Source of the DNA: Pycnopodia helianthoides
Lineage: Eukaryota > Echinodermata > Asteroidea > Forcipulatida > Asteriidae
NCBI GenBank assembly: GCA_032158295.1
Contig: CM063258.1
Span: forward strand, 5,536,583-5,600,582
Direction of reading: 5' to 3'
DNA: 64,000 nt
The notes under the pieces were generated by a model. That model saw nothing but the letters and a program-made list of their open reading frames with translations, had not been told where the DNA came from and did no database searches. Both the position numbers and the translations under genes were made by a program. Positions 33,201 through 45,200 of this stretch are shown piece after piece (the stretch's first letter is position 1; every line of letters begins with the position of its first letter).

Positions 33201-36200
33201 CACCTTGTAAACCGTCACATGGGTGCTTTATGTAAATAAATGGGTCTTATATTTCGAGCAAAGCTCTGCATACCTTGTAGACAAAATACTGAGCACTTTG
33301 AGACACCCTTTGGTTGTGATGAAGCGCTATACATGTATATAAGAACTGCGAATAATTATTATATTACCATTATCTACAAATCTAGTTGTTCAGGGTTCAC
33401 GAATAGCCCTCCTTGCACATGCAGAGACATGTACCCTTTTCCCTAGCGGTTTCGTATTCATGTTGTTCCAGGCGACATGTATGTACTATTTAATTTCTTC
33501 TGCTCTGAATCCCCGTTCTTTTGTCTCCACATATCCCCCCAAAAAATCATCAGGAACTATCTCCCAAGAGTCTAGTTGTCTCTGTCCATGCGTTGATTGA
33601 GTACCGTTTCCAGGGGGACTTGATTTCATTTGGGGCTGAACTGTAAAAACAGCGTCGTTCAATTATAGCTTCTTAGTTCTTATGGGGTGTAACTTTGTCA
33701 CACCTCGGCGGGGCTAATGCATCAAGTGAATAAATGCCCTCTGGGAATCCCGCGGGGATTGGGATGATATGTTGGGCTGTTGACAGCCGTAGATCTCTCT
33801 GGAGTGGTTTTGTAACATCTAACGAGAAAGGATCGTAATCAGACGGTTTATTATTCAGCCGCCATTTTTGATTAGGTTTCCCTGTCAGCCTGTGTTCTAA
33901 GTGCAATAAGAAAAGACTGATTCTAATCATACCAGAATGGGACCAGACTATTTTGCCCTCGCAGTCTCAGTTTGGCTACAATAGCTGTGACCTAATCAGT
34001 GGCTATGGCTACAGCTATGGCTGGATACCCTTGTCAGTTGCATAGGCTATCCTTAGAAACACCTTCGGCATCAGCCACAGCTGCCAAGCTGTACACGGCC
34101 TATGAATCGTGTGAAAGAGAAGAACAAAAATGGCTGCAAAAGTCTATAACTGAAATAACAACAAGAAAAAAATTGACATTTTTAAAGGAACATTACAGAA
34201 TTGGTTTTTGCTAACAAAACAGTTGCTGGCAGTGTAAGCACTTTATGTAATCCACCATACACATAAACTGACAAACCTGTAGAAGTTTGAGATCGATCGG
34301 CCATCTGGGTCACGAGAAAATAGTGAAAACCCGATTACACATTTGCATGAAATCGTATAGATTCAACAAATAAATAAAACGCTCACTGAGCGATAAACTC
34401 CAATCGGAAAATTGGTTTATTCATTACTCATCAAATATGGCATTTCAGACAGAAATATTTTGAGGGATGTTTTCTACTATCATCATCATTAGACCGTGTA
34501 AGTGTTGTGTAAATCTGTGATCAAAAAGTATATTTTACAAGTTTTTTTCTTACCAATTCTGTAATGTCCCTTTAAAGAGTATGTAATAATTGCATTGGGG
34601 ATAAATGGAATCTGATTATGTTTTTACCCCTACACCCATGTGTGATGAGTGCTTCATACTCAGTCCTTTCCGAGTCCTGCTGGGGGAAAACAATATACAA
34701 ATATAACATGGTTTGAGGGTGAACAGTCGATATTAGCTCCCCGAGGTACTGGAAGTTGACAAACTAGTTCCCGAGGCGAAGCCGAGGGAACTAGTTTGTC
34801 AACTTCCAATACCGAGGAAGCTATTATCGACTGATCAACTGAAATAAACCATGTTATATTTGTTTTACTATACCTCATACATATTCAGTCACCGGTACAA
34901 TATTAGGACCAAGGGGAACGTGACGACTGTGAAATGATAAATTGCATCCAGGATAAGTTTTTCATGTATTAGATGTCGCTAGAGCGATGTTCGCGCATGC
35001 GGACAACACCCGGTGAACAGTTCCACGATCGTAAAGCGCATGACAAGTAGACTGTCGCCCGGGCTGTCCGGGCGACAGTCTACTTGTCATGCGCATTTAC
35101 CATGTGCGTGAATATTCGCGTGCGCGCTTGGTAAACAGCAAATATAGCGTCTGGCACGTGATGTTGAATGGACCAGTGAGAATTCGACTCTCGGTCATAA
35201 ATATGTATGAGGTATAGTAATATCCGCAGGATACTCGGTGGAATTCGAACCCATGACCCTGCTATCTGGAGCAGATTCTCCTAACCGCTAGGCCACCGAG
35301 TGTGCCCTGTGCCGAGGGGCCAGTATTGAATCCTCTATTAGCAGCGAGTACCGCAAACGGTTTAATTGATGTTATAATTTCATAATTCATCGGGGATAAA
35401 GAATGCATGGTGCTGATGTGTGAATAAGCACTTCATACTCGGTGCTCTCGGAGTCCTTTGGGAAATTATATTCTGTTGATCTGTTTCCTCTGCTGGTTAG
35501 TTTTTTTTTAAGATCCTGCAAGCTTAATGACGTCAAATTACACTACTCATCGAAAGGGCATCAGTAGCCATCAGTCGTAAGGAAAACGCACTGTTTGCAC
35601 CAAACAAAAACTTTTTTTTTTCTTCATCTTCTTGAAGTTAATTTCACTTCTGAGGGTCTGTAGGTATCAATCATTTGTTTAAATAATAAATTGTGAACAA
35701 CAAAATCTTCTTCTCGGGAGGCTAGGTGCTTTTTTTTTTACTGTGTATGATCCCAGAGATTTGTCCACAAATGCAATTGGGTCAAGTATTCACACAGCTG
35801 AACAGGCTAAACGAATAGTCTGAGACAGGTGACAGTTTTGTAACATGCTTGTTTGCGTTGATATGAGTATACTATAGACCCATTGCACAACGGCACAATG
35901 CGTAGCGCTCATACACGCGCGTCTCCTGTCTGCCATTTTGGGTGTCAAACTGTGCACAAAAGGATGGTACACGTGTTTACGTACCAATGTAAACATGTGT
36001 ACCATCCTTTTGTGCACGGTTTGACACCCAAAATGGCGGACAGAAAACGTGCGTGCAAATGAGCTGCGCATTGGTACACGTGTTTACGTACCAATGTAAA
36101 CATGTGTACCATCCTTTTGTGCACGGTTTGACACCCAAAATGGCGGACAGAAAATGTGCGTGCAAATGAGCTGCGCATTGTGCAATGGGTCTATACCAAC

Positions 36201-39200
36201 AAAAATTTAATTATTTGATAACAAATTAGCAAGTAAATTAGCTAAATAGTGATTTTGTGCTGTCAGCTACAGTAGGGGTGTCATAGACCTTTTATTATGC
36301 TGTGGTCTTTTGTCTCAGGTACCCTGTATACAACATTGACGGTAGTAGTTGTATTTCTCACATCATGAAAGGAACCAGACTCTTTTCATTCCAGCCTCGG
36401 TTTTGTGACATTGAGCAAGATGGCCGCCTCATGATAATGGACAGTTGCGCAGGGTTTAAATTTTAAAAAATACTCTTTTGAATACTTGCGTTTTTGTCTT
36501 TCTTTTCAGACCGCCTTAGAGGTTAACCTGGAGGACATCTACCAGCCTGGTTCTGTGCTGGATATGCCCAAGAGACCCACCTGGGACTACAGCCAGACCA
36601 AAGAGAAGGTGGAGGCACGGGAGGAGGCCATGTTCCAGGAATACCTGCAGAAAATCTTCTCCATGTACCCCACCAAACAACTCAGCTTCTTTGAAATCAA
36701 CTTAGAGGTGAAGATTCGTTCGTTCATTCATTCATTTATTTATTTATTGGTCACATTGATTAAACAACATGAAATTGTTTGTCCCGTGCACATACATGTT
36801 TATCAAGAATTTAAAAAAAACATGCAAGATCAATACTTAAAGGAACATTACAGAATTGGTAAGAAAAAAACTTGTGAAATATACTTTTTGATCACAGATT
36901 TGCATAAAACTTGCACGGTCTAATGATGATGATAGCAGAAAACATCCCTTTAAATATTTCTGTCTGAAATGCCATATTTGATGAGAAATGAATAAACTAG
37001 TTTTCCGATTGGAGTTTATCACTCAGTGAGCGTTTTATTCATTTATTGAATCTATATGATTTCATGCAAATGTGTAATCGGTTTTTCACTATTTTCTCGT
37101 GACCAAGATGGCCGATCGATCCCAAAATTCTACAGGTTTGTCAGTTTATGTATATGGTGGATTACATAAAGTGCTTGCACTGCCAGCAACTGTTTTGTTA
37201 GCAAAAACCAATTCTGTAACGTTCCTTTAAGTAAAAAACCTTCACAATACATGTGATAGTAATAATTAATAATTTATTGACTTATATTGCAGCCATTCCA
37301 GTAAATTTACTTAAAGGCCCTGTACACTATTGGTAAGATCGAAAAACACAATGTTCACAGATTCACTCATAACTTACATGATTTATAATAAGTAATGGTA
37401 GAAAGGGTTCCTTAAAATATTTCTGCCTAAAATGTTATCGTTTCTGAGAAACGAGTAAAACAATAGTAATTATCGCGCGCGATAATTTGAAAAAAACAGA
37501 AAACACATAAGATCTCTTTTCACTATTTGCTCGTGACCTCGATGACCAATTGAGCTCAAACTTTCACAGGTTTGTTTGTTCATGCATATGTTTAATCACA
37601 CAAAATGTGGACACTGATTTTGAGCTGTTACCAAAAGTGTACAATACCTTTAAGTCCTTAACAAAAAATTCAAGAAATAATTGAACAAAACTTGCTTAAA
37701 TTTGTTTAAGGGCAATGATTAAAAAGCTAAAAACAGGAAATTTATGAAATTAACACAAATAAATTGGTAAAACGTTAAGAAATACCACAGTCTTTAAAAA
37801 AAACGATTAGACAAGACCCTTACAGAACTCCCCATACAAAATCATGTTTAAAATTTACAAGAGTACAAAAAACGGTGAAAAGGCATTAATATTAAGACAG
37901 TGAGATATGGTCTTAGGAGAGCAATAATAAGAACAAAAAACACTTTAATTAGTAAAAAGCATGTACATTAAAAACTTAAACATCCAGAAGATTTAAATAA
38001 TCGAAATACTAAAACTACATGTACATGTATGGTTTTTAAGGGCATTGCATGGTGAGGTATCAATATATATTCGGTTTGCGGTAACACCATGTGTGTAAAT
38101 ATCTACTTTGCTGTGTAGATTTTGTTCTTTAGAGAGCTTGTCTTGCTATTTGTTCGACTACGCGGAGTAGTACATATACATGTACATGCAAAAAAGAACT
38201 AGAAAAAAATGGACTAGCCAGTAAAGACCTAAGCAAAAACTAACATTAGGTTTTTTAACATACAGCCTTAAAAACCATACAATAGGCCTCTTACATTCTG
38301 TACTTTGAATTAACAAGATGACTAGGTAAATTGCGAAAAACAAATTGTATTGGTACATGGGGAGGGGGTGGGGACTCTTCCCAAGTCGTTTGAGACTACT
38401 GAGGCATGAAGTGGGTGGGTAGGGTCTTGCATAGTGGAGCGGAATTGATTAGTCTGGGATCGATTGAGTAAATGGTATGTTTGAATAAAATCTGAAACTT
38501 TGCACGGTGGGAAATAATTAACCTGTAGTTACATGTAGGAGTTGTGCGGTTGTTACCGTAATGTCTTTTAGCAAGTAAGTCCTGCATGTCTGTTGCAATA
38601 TTTGGATGATTAATACAAAAAAGTCCCCTAATGCCAAGTATACAACTGTCATGGAGGGAGGCAGATTTTATGTTCAAAAACACACACAGGTTAAAGGAAA
38701 GTCTGTAAAATATTTGTCGTGTAGGTTAAGAGAAACATGAAGAGTCGAACTGGCAAAAACTTGAAATGAGAGGCCAGTGAACAATTTCCCACAAAGTGTG
38801 TGAGTTGCTACTCAAACATTTTCATTTGCTCCTCAATATTATCATTCAGTGTGCACCAAACATGTTCAGTCTAAATAGTTGTCCTTGATGAAATTGTTCA
38901 CTGGAGGCAGTAATAATCCAAAATGATAGTCGTAAAGGTATTTATTACGTGCCATCAATATTCCAAGGCATTCCTATTTTGCAAAAAAATAGTTAGTGGC
39001 CTGACATTTCCACCCTAGCAGAGTCTTTCTCCATTTAGCCTTCGAGAAAGACTCTGCTAGGGTTGAAACGTTAGGCCACTAACTACTTTTTGCATTTATA
39101 CCACTAGTCCTTTTGGTTGGTAAGCAGTTTGCAACAGCTAAGTCTATTTTTGCATTCCTATTTTGTTATTATTATTTGGTTTTACCCTTTCACCGATGTG

Positions 39201-42200
39201 TGTTAAGCACTGTATACTCAGTACTTCCCCGAATTCTGTGAAAAAATCCACAGGCATATTACTCGGTGGGATTTGAACCCATGACCTTTACCATTCTAGA
39301 GCAGATGTTTTACCAGCTAGACCACTGAGATTGCCCGGTAGCTAGAGGCAGTTCAAATCCTATATTTTAGCAGCAGGTACCGCAATAATTTAATAGATGT
39401 TAAATTTCCAGTGCTTTACACATCGGTGAAAGGTGAAAAAAAATAATATTCTTTATCCCCGGTGCGAATTTAACATCTACTATATTTATATACATTTTTT
39501 TTCTTCTTCCTTTTTGGTAATGAAACCAAGGGATCTTCAAAAGTGATTATAGCACTGTAACCTTTAGGCCTGACAATAGGCCTACCTGTTTACAGAAAGC
39601 AATACAGAAATGTAAACTTTAGATGTGGGAGGGAAAACCCCCAAATAGGAAAAAACCCACGCAATCAGGTACGGACTGAAAACCCAATCCACATGCAAGG
39701 ATTCGGTTCGGGATTTGAACGGGGGTCCACAGAGGTGAGGGGTCCACTAAGCCAACCCGAGTATTATTTCAACTCATGGGGGTTACAATGTGTGCAGTAC
39801 CAACAGCTGATTTGGCTCAGTCAGCTGATCAAGCACAACAACAATCTCTACTCTTGGGGTGTATAGACCTTTCTATTGCAACGTCACAGCCCGAGTTTTT
39901 GCCAACCAAGGTTGGAAAACTATGGAAAGCCAAACATGCACAAAAAAACAGATAGCCACAGTTTGTAACAATGTTACACAAATATTCAAAAATACTGTTG
40001 AGTTTGTTGGAAACAAAGCAACTAACTGTGGGATGTATTTGTGTCAAATAAAAATTCGCAAAAGTGAATTTTGTCACATTGTCTGTTAACATTCGACTGT
40101 CCATGCAAACCAGCGCAGTTTGTTTATCAACAATGGAAAGGTCTATACCATCAACACCTGGTAAATGGAAGCAACAGACCTTCTATGCATTGACACCATC
40201 AAGCCGCCATCTTAGAGGTAAATCTATGATGAGACAATGGAAAATGAACAGCTATGTAGGCGCGGCACACAGGATCATCCAATGAGCCACTTTTCTTTTT
40301 TTTTTTTACTTCTAACACGTCTAACCGAGGGGGCCCTACTCAAATGACGTCATGTGCATTCATAGGTCTATTGTAGTTGTAAGTATTTAACTTGTTTGGA
40401 ATTTCAAACTGGCATCATGGAATACAATGTAGACAAAATATCTTCTCCTTATTCTTACATCTCTACTTGTCAGACCTGGAGGCAGATCTGGCGAGTCCTG
40501 GAGATGTCCGACATCATCCTCCTCATCACCGACATCCGACACCCGGCTGTCCACTTCTCGCCCGCCCTCTACGACTACGTGACCAAGGACCTCCGCAAAC
40601 ACCTCATCCTGGTCCTGAACAAGATCGATCTCGCCCCTCCGTCCCTCGTGGTAGCCTGGCACTCCTACATGAAGGAGAAGTTCCCCGATATCCACGTGGT
40701 GTGCTTCACCTCCTTCCCAAGAGAGAACCTGACGCCTACGAGTATCGACCCTGGAAAGGGTAATTTATATTCTTCATTATATTGACTCCTTGCACTGATG
40801 ATGTTGATGATTCACAGCATTTTGTATGGCCCCATATGTCTGTTTCAGAAACATTCAAAGGCGCGAAAACATTCAGTATTTTTCCTGCAAGGTATTGTGG
40901 AGCTACGTTTTTTGAAGTATTAGACCTATTCCTTTACATAGCACCTATGTAATGGTTTACAAGGTGTGGTGGCGCAATATGCTGCCAATCCAACCAGGAA
41001 CACCGGGGCGAACCCCTTCTCTTTTCGATAAGTGCACTGTGGTTCTTTTACGTGCATTACACAACACACGGGACCAACGGCTTTACGTCCCATGCGGCTA
41101 CTGTCAGTGCACTTCACCTAAAATGCACACTACGCAGTATAATAACGCATGGGGAAACTGACTCCCAAAATATCGCAACCAAGATTGATTGTGGTGATGG
41201 CGTCAGGTGGATTGGGTCAATTCTTTCAAATTTTGCAGTTAAATTTTTAATTTCAATTTTTTTTACCTCAAAATAGCAGGGCCCAATTTCATATAGCTGC
41301 TTAGCAGAAAATACTGCTTAGCAAATTTCTTTGCTATTAAGCAAAATACGAGTCGGGAACCAGTGGCAATAGTGTAAACTCTATGAAACTTTGGCTGGTA
41401 ACCTGTTTCTGCTAAGCAAGATTTTTCTGTGCTTAGCAAGTTTTTGTGTTTACAGGCTTTATGAAATTGGGTCCTGAGTAGCATCGGATTTGTAGGAAGA
41501 TTTCTGCCCCTGTGTTGATGTTGAGATCTTTGTATATTTTCAGTGCTCCATCGTAGGAGAAGAAGAGGTGCGTACACTGCAGTGGGTCCTATGCAATTAC
41601 TCAAGGCCTGTGAGACGATATGCCAGGGGAAAGGTAAAGTAGCCGTACCAATGCTGTGCAGACTGGAACGTAACACCTGTAGATTTATTACAGCAGGAGC
41701 TGTGTGTCTTTGTTATAAAAGTGTATTGGGTGACAAATTGACTGCCGACAGTTAGGATACTTGCTGTAATAGGTGTATTGGATTCCTCCACGGCCCAATT
41801 TCATAGAGCTGCTTAAGCAGAAAGTATTGCTTATCAATTGCCTGCTGAGCAGAAATGAGCAGGGTACCAGTCACAAATTTTACATGTGATATGGTAGTTT
41901 GGCTGGTAACCTTATTCTGGTAAGCATAATTTTGTTGTGCTTAGCTACTTTTTGTGCTTTTAAGCAGCTCTATGAAATCGGGCCAAGTGCTGAGTTTTAG
42001 GTTGGAGTAAGCAAAAAATCCATGGTATTCTCGTCTAGTATCTCTTGTGCTTTAACAATCATTCTCCTGAAGACGATCATATCATACTGATCGAAATGTT
42101 GAGTTGTTTAACCCTCTTGCTGCCTGACCATTCAATACCATTCACTGTGGTTTTGAATGATATATAAACTATGCCAGCCTGCAATATGATACCATGAGGG

Positions 42201-45200
42201 AATGCATGTACACAGTACAAAGTTAGTTCTGTGCACAGTTGTGCCGCTGTACACAACCTTGGCAGTCGAATGGTTTCAAATGGTTGGTCAACTCACTGGA
42301 AAATGTTGCCAAGAGTCACTGAGAGTAGGAGGGTTAATCAAAGGTGCTTTTTAGAACCACAACAACTCACAGAGAGACTCATGTACATGGTGTCTCCGCA
42401 AACCTCACTAGGGTTAGGGTTAATAATTGTGTCTCTAAAGTAAAATTTTGCCTGAAGTAAAGAGTCATGACCGTACTGTTAGAATTAATGTTAATAGTCC
42501 TTTTCTTGTACCTCATCAGTTGACCTGAGCAGCTGGAGGGAAAAAATCGAGGCGGAGCTTAGGGGAGAAGAGGGCCTCGTAGCTAAGATCATTGAGAGTT
42601 CGGACGCGGCGCAGGATTCAAGCTTTTCTGAACATGAGTTTTTTAGGGAAGGGGTGCTGACGATTGGATGTGTAGGTAAGAATGTCATCATGTGAGGGTT
42701 CCCTGACTTGCATATTGGGTGTTGAATGGTAGAGGGCAGTGGTGATGGGTTGTTATTGCAAAGGCACCAGCCTTGTGTTGTGTTGGCCTTAACATGGAGA
42801 CCATAGAGATGTGTAGGAAATCAAGATGGCATCTGCTCAGTTGATAATATTAAATGATTCATTTGTTCGGTACCAAAAGGTCTATATGTGACCCGATCTG
42901 TCGAAATGAGGAATATATCGACCCCTTAATAATATTGAGTTGTGCATACCGTGTTAACAAGTAACTCGCTGGCTTTCCAGCAATGCCATTATTTTTTCCG
43001 TAGCTTATTCCAGTCCGAAGTTATCGGGAAATGAAGAAAGTCTACAAGACAAGGACACTTCCATTTTTTTACGACGTGTTTGTTTAGATCCTCGTTTTAA
43101 TTAACTTTGAAGAGAATAAACTGTACAAACATGCTCAAGAAAACGTACTTTTTGTGGATTTGTTTATCTTTTCAATTAAAGATAAGACCACGACAAGAAA
43201 GATCAAGTTTTATTTAACCTAATACCACCGAAATCGCGGAATCGTTTTTTGTAGTGTTTTTTCATGATTTTCGATTGTGACCAACTTTACACGCAAATTA
43301 CACGCAATACGTTCTGTCTGACACATTCCTCATTTTACAATTTGTAAGAATTTTTCTAAACTGGTTCAGCATACTTTGAGGAGCCTTGGGTGGTTAGTGT
43401 GTAAAGCAACTCACCTCTCGCCACTATGGCCATGGTTCGATTCCCGGCTAGGGCCATCTGTGAGAAGAGTTGTGCGTTGGTTGTTTCATTGTTTTTAGTT
43501 CTCTACTCCAATCTTGCCTTAAAGACGCTCTTTAAGTTTGATCTTGTGTGTAATTTTTCATTAAGATTGGTTGTTATCATTAGCCTTTCTGCCGAAGTGT
43601 CTTGTCGATGTTTTTTACTTTGTCCTTGATGTGAGGGAGGGCTCAAAATGATGCTGTGCTGGATGGGTCAACCCTCATGGGTATTTTTTTTAATATTTTT
43701 GTTCCTCCTACCATTCCTCAGGTCATCCCAACGTAGGTAAGTCATCCCTGATGAACGGTCTGTGTGGTAAGAAGGTCGTCAGTGCCTCTCGGACACCAGG
43801 CCACACCAAGCACTTTCAGACCATCTTCTTAACGCCATCGGTCAAGCTGTGTGACTCCCCTGGCCTGGTGTTCCCATCGCTAGTAGATCGACAACTCCAG
43901 GTTGGTGTATTTACCCTGGCTGATATTTTTTTAAGTAGAATTGTAAGATTAGTAGTGGCTGGAAAATTTTTAAATTTCACTTGTAGTGACAAATAACGGA
44001 TAGTTGTAAAAAAGGTATGCTTTTCTTCCGTTGAGCTGTGTACAATTTATGCCTACAGGAAGTCCAGGCTCAGTGCCTCTTTGGTAAACATGTGACGTCA
44101 CAGGTTAGTTGATCTCCATTAAGAATATTTAATTTGGTTTTACCCTTACACCGATGTGTATTAAGCATTGTATACTCAGCACTTTCCTGAGCTCTGTGAA
44201 AAAAAATCCACAGGCAAGTACTGAGTATAAAGTGCTAAATACACAATGGTGAAACCAAATGCAAAAATTAATATCTATTAATATTGATCTGACATTTTCT
44301 GTTACAGATTCTCTCGGGCATGTTTCCCATTGCACAAGTCCAGGAACCGTACACAGCTGTTGGCTATCTTGCCCAGAGAGTTAACCTCATACCCATACTC
44401 AAGATTAAGCATCCCCTGTATGGGAACAAACCTGGGAAAGAGGAACTCGAAGAGTGGTCAGCGTGGGATATATGTGAAGGTAACATTCAGGCACTCGAAG
44501 CAAAGTAAACAATTTGTGCATTATAAAAATATCATGTTCATATAAAGACTAAATGGAACTATTATAAAAGCTTTTTTACACCTATTTGATAGTTTAACCC
44601 TCCTACTGTCAGTGACTCTTGGCAACATTTTCCAGTGAGTTGACCAACCATTTGAAACCATTCGACTGCCAAGGTTGTGTACGGAGGCACAACTGTGCAC
44701 AGAACTAACTGTGTACTGTGTACACGCATTCCCTCATGGTATCATATTGCAGGCTGGCATAGTTTATCTATCATTCAAAACCACAGTGAATGGTATTGAA
44801 TGGTCAGACAGCAAGAGGGTTAATAGTAATATTAGCACCCAGTTCTTGTATGATGCTTTATCAAATGCAGTGGGTGTATCAAAGTGCTCTTTATTTTTTA
44901 TGACAGGTATGCAGGGCGATGTTTGAGTTTTGAGACCTGTTTATGGCGTGTCGTTGCCGAGCGGATAAGAACACCGGACTCACCGTACTCAAGCTCTGGT
45001 GTTTCTGATCAGCAGAGTGTGGGTTCGAGTCCCGGTCGTGACACTTGTGTCCTTCAGCAAGACACTTAACCATTATTGCTGCATCCTTCGGATGGGACGT
45101 AAAGCCGTAGGTCCCGTGTGTTGTGTAATGCACGTAAAAGAACCCAGTACACTTATCGAAAAGAGAAGGGGTTCGCCCCGGTGTTCCTGGTTTGATTGGC

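Larger units (their letters stand above)
22717..36509. other. GNL1 intron 3 (13.8 kb), main repeat reservoir
   Basis: Contains LINE fragments (22745-24260), a repeat pair (24262-24490 / 26370-26590), family A copies at 24894, 27094, 30853 and 34182, a degenerate repeat block (25290-25660), a SINE (32944-33366), fold-backs at 29112-29488, 34700-35220 and 35873-36195, and family C and E copies. A possible unassigned short exon at 30380-30438 is treated as a finding. No other coding segment was recognised. Confidence 0.7.
36708..40473. other. GNL1 intron 4, no exon seen
   Basis: Holds family A copy 8 (36837-37230), a family B copy (37311-37653), a palindrome (38988-39125), SINE S4 remnants (39243-39445) and a family G relative ending near 40373. 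The AT-rich 37700-38900 stretch shows no recognisable repeat or gene. Confidence 0.65.

Noticed and set aside
35219..35310. tRNA gene on the minus strand
   Set aside because: Acceptor stem and B box are good, but the anticodon arm does not give a 7-base loop and the sequence continues into a SINE body found elsewhere.
36486..36923. 145-codon reading of the region as one exon
   Set aside because: Coding ends at the GTGAAG donor after 36707; the remainder is intron and a family A element.
40387..40763. Open frames of 102-123 codons on both strands at GNL1 exon 5
   Set aside because: Shadows of the GC-rich exon, whose true frame contains NKID and joins in phase to its neighbours.
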